NCBI GenBank assembly: GCA_963932145.1
Contig: OZ010580.1
Span: forward strand, 818,001 to 882,000
DNA from: Acanthosepion lycidas
Taxonomy: Eukaryota; Mollusca; Cephalopoda; Sepiida; Sepiidae
Length of the DNA: 64,000 bases
Direction: 5' to 3'
In this document: positions 21,261 through 31,893 of the stretch, one piece after another
How the letters are laid out: each line of letters opens with the position of its first letter
Numbering within the stretch: position 1 is the first letter of the stretch
Notes under the pieces: model-generated
What the model saw: only the letters and a program-made list of their open reading frames with translations
What the model was told of the DNA's origin: nothing
Databases searched by the model: none
Program-made: the position numbers and the translations under genes

Positions 21261-23160
21261 TTTAGCTGAAAATGAATTCAAGTCACAAGGCCATTCTAAT
21301 AGTAAACAACTATTAATTATTGGCAAATACTACCAAATTCTATCTTCTTTCTTTATGCTTATATCTGGAGTGAATGCTAGTCTCTTATAAAGACTACTTT
21401 CCTTTTAGGCCTTTTACTATGAATAGTCAGTCTAACACTAGTAGCAACTTCTTTCATCTACATTTTTAAGTCCATTTCTTTTTTTTGTGAGTGTGGAATT
21501 TTCCTTTTTATAAAATCTTCAGACACTAGAGTTGTCACATTGGCTTTTCCTCAGATAAAAAAGATTCTCTTGGCAAAAACCAAATGCCTTGAGGCTGGCT
21601 AACTGTGGCTCTGCTAGATAAACAAAAATATATTTTTTATTTTCCAAAGTAGTGTCGAGTAATGAGAAGTACATGTATTTTGGGTGAATAGGAAAATACT
21701 CGGATAATGTTTTATTCTCTCAGTCATTCAAAGCTTCTGTTACATACAAACCCTTTTAAATGAAGAATATGTTTCAATTTTTACTAATTCCAATCCCAAG
21801 CTTTAATCAAGCAATTTTTTTAATACATTCTTATTAACTGTTTCATTTGAATTCTTTTTCCATTATAGTTTTCTGAACTTTCTGTATCCTCATACTCACT
21901 TTCATTTATTTAGTATAAATACTTCATTCATTCCAGCCATGAAACATTATTTATATGCTACTAAAATCAGTAGCAAGATGGTCACTTTGGCACAAATCAA
22001 TACAGTAGAAAATTTGATTTACTTGCCATTTCAATTAAAATCTTTTGTATGATTGAAAGTGTTTAATTATCTGATGCATGAAAATTCATTCTGTAGCTGA
22101 TGAATGTTTTAAAAAAGATAAAGTATTGTAACTTTTACACAGATGTCCATGGGCTGGGCTTGAGATTAATGTTATCCCATCAATATTGTTGATAGGATGA
22201 CCGGTTAGATTTTATGATAATGCTGGGACAACAAAAATCTTTTATTAAAATTATATTTATTCTAAAAGTAACTAATTTCTTAAAAATTAAAAGTTCTTAC
22301 TTCTCACCAATAGTAACAGGTGTTTAAGAAATTGTGTGCATGCACATACAAAAAAAAATAAAACTTATGCTCTTTTTAAAGTTATGAATGAAACCTGAAT
22401 GGAAAGTGATGGTTGAATAGCTTAAATTTAAATGTTTGTATTATTTATCTGTACATCTGAAAACATTAGGATCTAACTGTAAGAAATAATTTTGCTTTAA
22501 TAAGCAATTTTTGGTTAAAACTTGAATGAAACATTAACAAATTGTTGTTTCTGCCTATCATAAACAAAATTAGAAATACAATGGAGAATTTAACAAATGA
22601 TAAAAAAAACTCAGAGAATTTGATCACAACCTAGGTAATTGTAAATGACAATTTTTAAAAATGAAATGATTTTGATTGTGAACAGTTGGAATGTGCTACT
22701 CTTCTTTATATAAAAAATAAAAATGTATCAAGCACAATTCTTAAACATTTCCATCTAAAATTATTCAAGGTGATTTAAATAGCTTAATTAAAAAAACGTG
22801 ATTTTTTTAAAAATTATGGTGAAATTAAACTAATTTTTTTTTGTATTTATTAATTTTCAAGACTAATATTGTTAGCTGTTTTAATTTTTGTCACAACCTG
22901 TACTGCTTGTATTAAAAACAAATCAATTTTGGAAATTCTGCAACAAAAGATTTTTAAAAAGTTAAAATATTAAATTTTTTAAATGTATACCTAAATACAA
23001 ATTCATTAATTTTTATAAAAGATTTCATCAAAAAAAAAATCGTGATAATTTTGAAATTATTAAAAACATTCCTATTAGAGTGATAAAATGACAGTTTCAT
23101 ACTTTTAATTAAATTTTTAAAATAAGGTACTGAAGAAATTCAAAAGTGCATCATAGTTAT
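21261..23160. other. Intergenic, AT-rich
   Basis: Very AT-rich sequence without a supported feature. Confidence 0.5.
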
Positions 23161-23490
23161 CTGTATCTATGAGCAGCAAAAAATATCACAGATTATTATT
23201 TTTGCACAAAGAAGAAACAGTTGGAATTCTTAACCCAATGGAGACAGGATGTCTTATAAAAAGTAATAAAAAAGAAGCTTTGAGAAAAATAAGTGGATTT
23301 TGAGAAATGCATGTCTGGATCAAAAGAACCAAAGCCAATGATGATGCCTTCAATTCCATCAGTTTTTACATCACCAATAGCTTCTCTAAATTCATGTCAA
23401 TGTATTTTCAGAATCTAGAGATTAGTCCATAAAATTGGTCTGATGATACTACAGAGCTAGCAACATTTGCTATCACTGAACTGAATATCT

Positions 23491-23770
23491 TCATGGTGTT
23501 TTTGTGAAGACTTTGAATCCATGGAAGCAGCTCAGTGAGACTTGGCTTGACCTGAAAGTTGTTTTTAAAAACACTACAAGCTCTTTGATTCTCTTGTACT
23601 GTTGCAATAGTTCCTTCAGGGTGTTATTAGAAGGAATTGCCAGTTCCATGATGGTAGCCCATCTTACACTTTCAATGTTCTCATTTTGTGAGTGTGACTT
23701 TTCCAGCATGAAGTCAGACTGGAGGTGCTGCCTTTCAAATGATCAACAGTCTTCACAAAACTCCATTCAT
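23491..23770 (-). pseudogene. Unrecognised coding-like fragment
   Basis: The - strand keeps one frame open from about 23709 to 23491, encoding HSQNENIESVRWATIMELAI, then a LKELLQQYKRIKELVVFLKT segment that looks helical. Codon use is less biased to A/T than in chance frames nearby, and the sequence has no homopolymer origin. I do not recognise the family; a fragment of a retroelement protein or a processed copy are both possible. No ATG context, splice sites or extension were found. Confidence 0.25.
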
Positions 23771-24084
23771 GGCTCTCCTCATCAGCAATACAACCGTGGG
23801 AAAGCAATGGTGGAATAGTGACATTCTGAAGATTGAATGGATCACAATTATTATTTATTTCCTAAAGATAACAAAAACCACATAACAAAGTATTGATTAT
23901 AATTTCACATGTATTATTAGGGTAAATTTGTTGCCTTTTCAAGTCATATTTCTCTGGATTGTGTTAATTGATTAGTTGATTTTGTTTAGCATTATATCAA
24001 CATTTAATGACAAAATCTAAATATTTTGAATGCAACTGTATGCCTTCAACTACAGATAGAATGTATTGTTGATAATTCTACTTT

Positions 24085-24400
24085 AAATAGGTACTGTTGG
24101 TAATTTTTTTAATATAAAAATGCATTGCTGGTATTTTTACTATAAAAATGTATTTTTATACTTTCATAGTGTTTTGTTTTTGTTTTAGAGTTCACTATTT
24201 GTCCATAGCTGGCACTCTAACAGGTGCTACCACCCCAGGTTAAGGTGGATCTGGGAACAATGGCAACAAACAAGTGACTCCATGCTCTTCAAAGCCTCCA
24301 ATCTCCCAATCGGAGGCCTTGCACCCAGATGTAGTTTATTGTCATGTCCACAACTACTGGATTGTGTTAATGAGTCTAATCAAGATGTCACCTTATAACT
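24085..24400. repeat. Composite repeat copy A (TTGCTGGTA minisatellite plus conserved block)
   Basis: Three decayed units with a GTTGGTAATTTTT or TTGCTGGTATTTTT core at 24090-24160 are followed by a block sharing CCATAGCTGG, GGTGCTACCAC, CTGGGAACAA, GAGGCCTTGC and AGATGTAGTTTA, in order, with the repeat at 53485-53860. Same family, same orientation. Confidence 0.75.
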
Positions 24401-24639
24401 TTCTTTATCACGTGAGTTAAACTTACTAATATTTTTCCTGCTTATTGAGATATGTTTAATGCTGTCTCTCTCGAAATGTAGACCAGAATTTGATCTCCAA
24501 TTCTTTTTCTTCTCTCTCTTTTGAAACAAATTTTTAGCATATTATTTTTGGCAAAGATGACAGCAAATAAAGTCGATGAATTGAAGCTTAAACTTTTATT
24601 CAATGATGTCACATCAAAGACTTTTGAGAAAAGCATAAA

Positions 24640-24880
24640 TTCATCCCATTTCTCAGAAAATTGCTATCCTGTCAAAATAGGCACACAAAACAAAATTTTT
24701 GGTGAAACCCTTGTATTGTACCTTTCCATTTTTGTAAATTGTAAAATAAATGTGTTTTTCCATTTTAAAATTTTACACAGTGATCATCTTGTTTCTTAAT
24801 TTTGTGCTTATTATTGTGAGTTGCTGTTTCTACCAACTTAGTTTTGTGTCTAGCACAAGAACTTGGAGTTGGTAGGAAAG
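24640..24880. repeat. Dispersed repeat copy (pair with 34055-34260)
   Basis: Shared in order with 34055-34260: ATAGGCA..CAAA, TTTTTGTG/TTTTTGGTG, TTTGTATTGTACC, TAAATAAAT-like poly(A) signal region, CCATTTTAAAATTTTA, CAGTGGTTGTCTTG / CAGTGATCATCTTG, ACTAAG..TTTTGTG, and GGCACAAGA / AGCACAAGA. The presence of an AATAAA and the similarity of flanks suggest the 3' end of a transposon or retroposed transcript. Family unknown. Confidence 0.6.
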
Positions 24881-25555
24881 TAGAATTTTTATAATATTAG
24901 TTGAAGATAATAATATTCACTTAAATTCAGGCTTTTGATTTTAAATGGAAAATATGGTATTTATTATTTTAAACTTGAAAACAGTACAATTATTGATAAA
25001 ACTTTTGAAACCAACATTTACACTCTCTTCTACCACCTCTTCTTAATAGTGATTCATTTCATTAATGTTTATTCTTTCATTCAAACACTTCATCAGTTAC
25101 TAAAACCTTTTACATGCTTTTTTTTCATAATCAATAAAATCTGCATGATAAACTCATGAATATTCTTCTTTCCATTGTTTTATGACCAATCAATGCATTT
25201 GTAATGAAATTGTTTTCTTCTCTTGAATGTAGTTTTCTATTATTTATTCATAACAATAAACAATAGAGCTGGCCCCAAGGATGGGTGAGCTCTGTATTTT
25301 TTACCATCATTATTTGTTCTTGCTGTTTGAACCTCAACTAAAAAACATGGATATTGAATACTGATTATCTAGGTAAATAAACAGACACTTCATCAGAGCT
25401 GTTTCAACTTGAAGGCACACAGCAAATCAATGTGATTTCTCATCTTCATTATGGCTGCTTGTTTCCTGCTGAGGCCCCATCTGCTGAGGTCCATTTGTGT
25501 TTGTTCAACACCTACAGAGTCAACATGTGGCTTATACTGCAACTATACTGAACAG
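24881..25555. other. Intergenic
   Basis: AT-rich to about 25250, then more balanced sequence (GGCCCCAAGGATGGGTGAGC near 25269) that may be old repeat material. Nothing named. Confidence 0.4.
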
Positions 25556-25825
25556 GGCCCTTAGTTAAAGAGCCTCACCAGGGCCACATATGGTTTTGAA
25601 TTTACAGTTATCTTTCTTCTATACTGGTTGCCAACCACAGCTAGAAAGTCCAGTCTGCCCTGCTATATAACCCATTCTTGGTGGGAAGAAAAATGGATTC
25701 ATACCTTACCAAGGGTATTTGTGAAAAAGGGAATATAAATGATCTTGACCAGAATTTTAGCTCCACTGAACAATTTATTTTTTCCAAGACTCTAACTATT
25801 ACACTACCTGCACATCCTACTTAAA
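25556..25825 (-). mobile_element. tRNA-derived SINE, minus strand, copy 1
   Basis: On the - strand the element begins near 25823 with GTAGTGTAATAGTTAGAGTC (A box-like) followed by AGCTAAAATTCTGG (decayed B box), then a body that includes CAGACTGGACTTTCTAGC and TGTGGTTGGCAAC. The same body occurs at 51610-51950, where both boxes are clearer. Confidence 0.65.
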
Positions 25826-26394
25826 ACACTGATACAACACAGTCTTACCCTCCCCCATTTCTTCTTATTCAACCCTGTGTGCCATACTGTAAAGGATGTT
25901 TGAAAAGTAAAATACAGATAGGCATAAATTGACCAGAATTAAAACCTTTTGAAAGCTGTCAATATAAAGCAACATAGATTATGCAATATTTCTTGCAACA
26001 GCCTTAATACTGATTGACATTGCAACGAAGATGTCTGCCACCATAAAGCAGTAGATAACCATAGAAATGAAAGGTGTAATAAGATTTTGCATGCAAGGGC
26101 AAAAATCTAATACAAATTCTCCATGTACTTGCTGCTGTGCATGACAAACAAGTAATGAGCAGGAATCAATTATTATAGTTTGTAGGAGGTGTACACATTT
26201 GCAGTATAAACCTCATGTAAATTGTCCATTTTCATCAACAATTTTGGGGATGTGTTTACTTGAATGGGAAATGGGAAGCCTTGTAAATATCATCACTGAT
26301 GTCAACCAACATTTGGTGAGCAATAACTGACCAGTACTAAAATAAGAACTAAACGAGATGTACATATTCATGTGCAGTGGAACAAGAATGACCT

Positions 26395-26575
26395 AGCCTC
26401 ATAGGTTAAATAAAGGGTTCAGTATGAAATTCCCTGTAGGTTACATGGACCAATATACACCTAATGAAGGTCAGATGGCACAACAGCTAAAACACTGGGA
26501 TAACAACAACAAAGATGAGGATATGAGAACGCATGTAAATAATGATAATTCCTCATCCCAGACATTCAGGTAAAG
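26395..26575 (+). repeat. Dispersed repeat family R1, copy 1
   Basis: Contains GGTTAAATAAAGGGTTCAG, ACTGGGATAACAACAACAAA, GATGAGGATAT, a CATGTAAATAATGATAATTC segment and CCTCATCCCAGA. The same ordered blocks occur at 28395-28700 and, on the other strand, at 27925-28110. Probably the shared 3' part of a SINE or its LINE partner. Confidence 0.65.
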
Positions 26576-27924
26576 ATGTTGAAGCTTTGTTTCAAAATAG
26601 CTGTAGAATTTTGATCTGAAGTTGATAATAAATTGGAATACTGAAAATTATCATCATATTGGGTCCTAAAGCAAATGACTTTAAGCTTCTGGAATGGTAT
26701 AGAGTTGTTGATGCAGGCTTTCTCGAGTACATGATTATGAATAATAAAACTTGGGTGCAACAAGTTAACCTGGAAACAAAGTTGATTCCATAACTGGGAA
26801 GCATCCATCAGCACTGACCTTATTTTCCAAGTGAAAAAAATTTAAAGTAGTCAGTGTTCTAGGATACAAAAGGTGTAAGCACAGTTTCAAACTTGACATT
26901 TGTTAATAGCATCTAAGTCCAATAACTCTGTAAAAATTCAGGGATCGATTTTACACTGTATTGATATTATGAACACCCCCCCCCCATTTTAAATCAATAG
27001 AAATGCTGTGGCTTGAAAGAAGTCTAATGAATGCTAATCTACAAAAAATTAATTATTCACTCTCAAATTTTCCTTATTTTTATGAGTGGACCAGTCTATT
27101 TGAATAGTACCCAATAAAAAATATTTTTCTCATTTTGCCAGTTATTGTTATGTGAAAATATATAGAAATAATGCTACTACTTGTTTTAAAAATAGAACAT
27201 CAATTTTTTTTATATTTTTTAATAACAGAAAAATAAACTCATGTTCTTTGCACTTTGAAATGTTCTCTTATCTATAGATTTATTTTTGCTCAACAAGAAA
27301 AATTTTATTCCTCTTTTGCCTTTCTGCTCTTCTCTGTATATTCTTTTGTTTTGTCTCTTTTCCCTTTCTTCAGATATTCCAGCTTTAGCTTAGGCTTCCA
27401 TTGATACTGAATAAACAAAATATTTCTAATTCTAAAAGAATCATTAATAAATCTAAAAGGAGAGGACCTGTGACAAAAGAGTCAATGTCTTTTCAGGTAG
27501 GAACAAATCTATCCCAAGTATATGCTTAGCAACCATGCTGCTTGTGTCTCTGACTGGAGGCAAGTATGTTAGTCCTAAATTATGAATGTCATACAATTAT
27601 TGAGAATTTTTTAGCAAAATACTTGCTTGTGATATCAAATAATTAGCTAATTAACAAGTATACCAAATCAATAGGAAGCAATTATTATTTTTTATTGATC
27701 ATAAAGAAGGGAAAAGTGATTTCAACTTTCATGAAAATACTCATTTCATTCTGCACAGATGTAAGCAAATGAATGCCATTTGCATGAAATACCCTGAAAT
27801 TCGAGATCTCAAATTAATAGTCACATTGTAAGTTTGAAGCTTTAAAATGGATTGTCAGGCTGATTTTACATTTAATATCTTTAGAGATTACAAAGTGTAA
27901 AATTACACTGAAAATTGCAAAAAT

Positions 27925-28110
27925 AATCAACAGTTACCACTGATTACTTGCATTATTTACATTACTAAGACTCATCTTTATTGCCATATTCACAACATTT
28001 CGGTCATTGTATGCTCTGGCCTTCTTCAGGTGATTGGAATTTTGAACCAAACCCTTCATTTTGTCCACCGGGATAGATTGCTCTAGTTTCATGTGTTATG
28101 CCTCTTCCGG
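27925..28110 (-). repeat. Dispersed repeat family R1, copy 2 (minus strand)
   Basis: Reverse complement reads CACCTGAAGAAGGCCAGAGC, ATACAATGACCGAAATGTTG, AATAAAGATGAG and AATGTAAATAATGCAAGTAA, matching the other two copies. CpG in the copy (ACCGAAATG) is retained where copy 3 has CCAAAAC. Confidence 0.65.
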
Positions 28111-28394
28111 ATAGACAGCATTACTGGAAAATACAAAAACTTAAGGAATCAGTACATATGCTATGCCACAAAAATCTCCTGAGCTGACCAAACATAGAAA
28201 TGAATACAATATGAGAACCACTAATAAGGAGTGCTAGAGAAAAGCAATGACTGAAAACAATTGCAATATAAACTCTGGTAAAAATTTCAATAATAATAAC
28301 AGAAAAAAATTGCAATATTAGCATTGGTAAAAAATGGTTGCTGAGAAATTAGGTTTATAAGTCCCAATAATTCATACACAGATGTCATCAAGGA

Positions 28395-28700
28395 CACATG
28401 GACCAGTGAATAAAGACATTGGTTAGACCCAGTGACTAGACCCAAATAGTTGTGAGTTCAATACCAGGCCACAGCAGTGACAAACCAAAAACTTGGAAAG
28501 TTAAAAAGAAATAACTGAGACTTCCAGAAGAGGCAATCTACCCCAGTAGATGAAATAAAGGGTTCAGCTTGAATTTTCCAATCAGCTGAAGAAGACTGGA
28601 GCATACAATGGCCAAAACATTGGGACTATGGTAATGAGAGTAACAGTCTGAGCAATGTAAATAATACAAGTAATCATAATACCTCATCTCAGAGATATAT
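28395..28700 (+). mobile_element. SINE of family R1, copy 3, with tRNA-like head
   Basis: A head with TTGGTTAGACCCAGTGACTA and GTGAGTTCAATACC (B-box-like, GWTCRANNC) is followed by CCCCAGTAGATGAAATAAAG, GAAGAAGACTGGAGCATACA, GCCAAAACATTGGGACTA and CCTCATCTCAGAGATAT. The order head, body, R1 tail is that of a tRNA-derived SINE with a shared 3' tail. Confidence 0.65.
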
Positions 28701-29560
28701 GTACTTTGAATAAGTTCCTTGAAATTCTTGTACAACACTGATTTTTGTTTGATAAGGGCAAATTAAAAATTTCTTTTACTGATCTGTGTGCAGTAGTAAG
28801 AGAGATAAAATGAAAAATCTGTTTTTATCAAGCTATGAAATGTTTAAGCGTTTTGGAAAACTGAATGAAACAGGAAACAAAATACACAAAATCCAACTTT
28901 TCATCACTTTTTTCTCTCTAATGATTGCTGTGTTACTCTCAATGAGCCAGCCAGGCAGATGAAGTAAATACTTTGTGGATTTACTGGTAGAAACCACTCT
29001 CACACAGGGAGATGTCTCCATGGTGAAGACCAGATGGTGTTAATATGACAGCTTGTTGAGCCATAGTTCAAAAAGAACTTTAGAAAGAATATTTTTATGC
29101 ATGCAGTCTTTCATCATATCTGGAGAAAAAAATGAATTATGATTTGAATAAAATGGGCTTAAAAGACACTCACTTGACAAAATTACAAGCTTGTTAGTCT
29201 GATCTTAAGCTGATTGGAAACTTGAGGAAAATTTTGAAGAGGAAGGTTTACATTGGTAGACAGAAATTAACTAGAAAAGGTAAATAATGTTTCTAGGAGT
29301 TTTAGTAACCTTAGTTATAATGTGAAAATAAGTTTACTTAATAGTTGCACACACACTTAAAAAAATGCACACTGTGGCAATCTCACTTTTTGCTTCTAAA
29401 ACTCTATGGCCATAAATTAATAAAATAAAAAATTCATTTTCAGACAAAAGAATTTGATTTCTTCCTTCAAAGGTTAAATGTATGCTTACCAAGTGACAAG
29501 TATGGAATATTCCAGTATTTTTATTGTATCTTGATTCTTTATATCAGATGTGATCATTAT

Positions 29561-29566
29561 TTTATT
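29561..29566 (-). terminator. Polyadenylation signal of the GPCR gene
   Basis: TTTATT on the + strand gives AATAAA on the transcript, 28 bp past the stop codon of the GPCR. Confidence 0.6.
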
Positions 29567-29593
29567 CATTCTTTCTGGATTTTGCCTTTCTTT

Positions 29594-29820
29594 TTACTGA
29601 TGAACTCTGTGATGGCAATTTCTGATTTTGGTTATAAGTTTATTGAAGCAAGATCTAAAGTCCTTGTTGAGAAAAATCAGCAAAATTGGATTAATTGAGC
29701 TGTTGGAAAAAGCTAAAAATGTTGTTACCAAATTAGCCATGTAAGGAACTGGTTTAGAGTTGTTGCTTAATGACCACATGTTTAAGATGACATAAGGAAC
29801 CCAACATATGAAAAATGCAC
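29594..29820 (-). CDS. GPCR exon 2 (TM6, TM7, helix 8)
   Basis: Acceptor on the - strand reads TTTACTTTTGCAG; the first two bases complete a Gly codon begun in exon 1. It encodes AFFICWVPYVILNMWSLSNN, the TM7 motif NSSINPILLIFL and a short tail ending HHRVHQ, with TAA at 29596-29594. Without this exon the receptor would lose TM6 and TM7. Confidence 0.92.
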
Positions 29821-30398
29821 CTGCAAAAGTAAATGAAGGTATATCAGTTTGCATATATATTTAGCATTCAACCTATCTCTCTCTCTCTCTCACTCTCTCT
29901 CTCTCTCTCTATCTCTTACTCACTCACTGCGGACAGATACAAACACACACCCAAACCCAGAGATAGATAGACAGATAGATAACCAGTGGCCATATAAACC
30001 ATCAATGAATGGTGACTAGCAGTTTGAAATGATCAGCATTCATTGCTTAAGGTGATGTCAGTCACCATACAGTTTTGATTATATCTATATATATATGTAG
30101 AGTAATGATTAGCTGGCTAGTTTTGCAGATCATTGCTGTTTTACTGACTTTGACTCTCAGGTAACTCATATTTGTGCCTTTATGTGAGACTAAGCTAAGT
30201 TTAGTAATATGTCTTTTATTTTATTTCACAATTTAAGGTGTAAATACAAAAGTCATTTCAAATTAGAGATAACTTGCTAATCAGCAATGGTATAAACTTT
30301 GTTTCAGGTAAAAATAAATTCTTAGAAGTTCTCTTTCTTATCTAAATTTATCAATGATGAATATTGTTCTCCCTCTCTGTTTCTCTGTCTCTTTTCTT

Positions 30399-30476
<78 letters not shown>

Positions 30477-30686
30477 TGGATATTGAAGTCAACACCTAGA
30501 GGTGACAGTCTGTTCCATGCTAAACTCAGTCATCGGACCTGATGATTGCATTCATCATGAATTAGACTAGACTGTCACCTCTGGGTGTTGACTTCAATAT
30601 CCATTTTTATATTTATATACACTCTATCCCTGATATTGAGCACTTTAACCCATAAATATTGCATACTTTAAAACTATATTTCATCA

Positions 30687-30744
<58 letters not shown>

Positions 30745-31192
30745 CAATGTAATGTTTGAATTTTTGCATTCAATAAGAAAGAAAAAAGAAAATTATTTTT
30801 TGTAAAAATAGTAGAAAAATTAAAATTGTAAAACTGCACAACTTATTGTTTGCAAATTGTTAAATATGTTTTTAATTCCCTTCCCATTTATATTTTATAC
30901 AAATCTGTTAGTGCTTTCACTTATGGTATTTAGGAGGTTATCAGTTACGACAACATCCATTTTCACCATATATTGGTATAATTGATTTGGGTGTATATTT
31001 GCCTTGTGCAATGATTTTTAAAAAATGCACAAAGTATTGAATAATATAAAATAAATCTTTATATATCACAATATAATTCACAATATAATAATACATAATA
31101 TGGCAAAAGTTGTATTTTCAAGAGTTCAAGTGTATAAGTACAGGTGCATATGAGAGATAGAGAGAACGAGTCCAGGAGGAAGTATCTATCTA

Positions 31193-31253
<61 letters not shown>

Positions 31254-31858
31254 AAATGTAGTAGCCACCATTTGACCTTGTGGTGAAGGGAGGTATGTTT
31301 GTTTTCAATGTAGTAAGGACAATTTAGCTATGTAAGGTTGTCAGCTCTGGGTATGTTACAATTACTGCTATATCGGAGAATGAACAAAATTAATTTATCA
31401 ACTTAAATTTTGCTTTATTTTTTATCTGGTTATATATCTGGTGTTTCATATTGAAAAGAGTGGTTTGCTTCTCATTGGCTTGTGGCTTATATCTTGGTTC
31501 TGAAAGCCTTCTTATTGGTTGGTCGAACTATTTTTAGAAATGTTTGTCTCCTTATTATAATTTGTTTATTTCTTTTCTTATATCCATGTTGCGAAAAAGT
31601 TTCTGATTGGTTGGCCATATGATAGCTATATTTGCCTGGCAATTTATATTATCAATTTATTGTTAGAGATGGTGAAATTTGGGTCTTCTTATTATTTATT
31701 TTTATTTATTTTTTCTCTATCACCACACACTTACATACCTCCATGATGAAAATGTGTTGTTATTCTTTATATATTTTATTAACTAGTGTGAAAAGAAGGT
31801 GCATGTTATACAAAAGTAGAGAAGTGATGAATGCAAAGAGAGTGTGGCACTACCCCAC

Positions 31859-31893
<35 letters not shown>

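Noticed and set aside
28538-28738. Minus-strand frame
   Set aside because: Antisense of the SINE of family R1.
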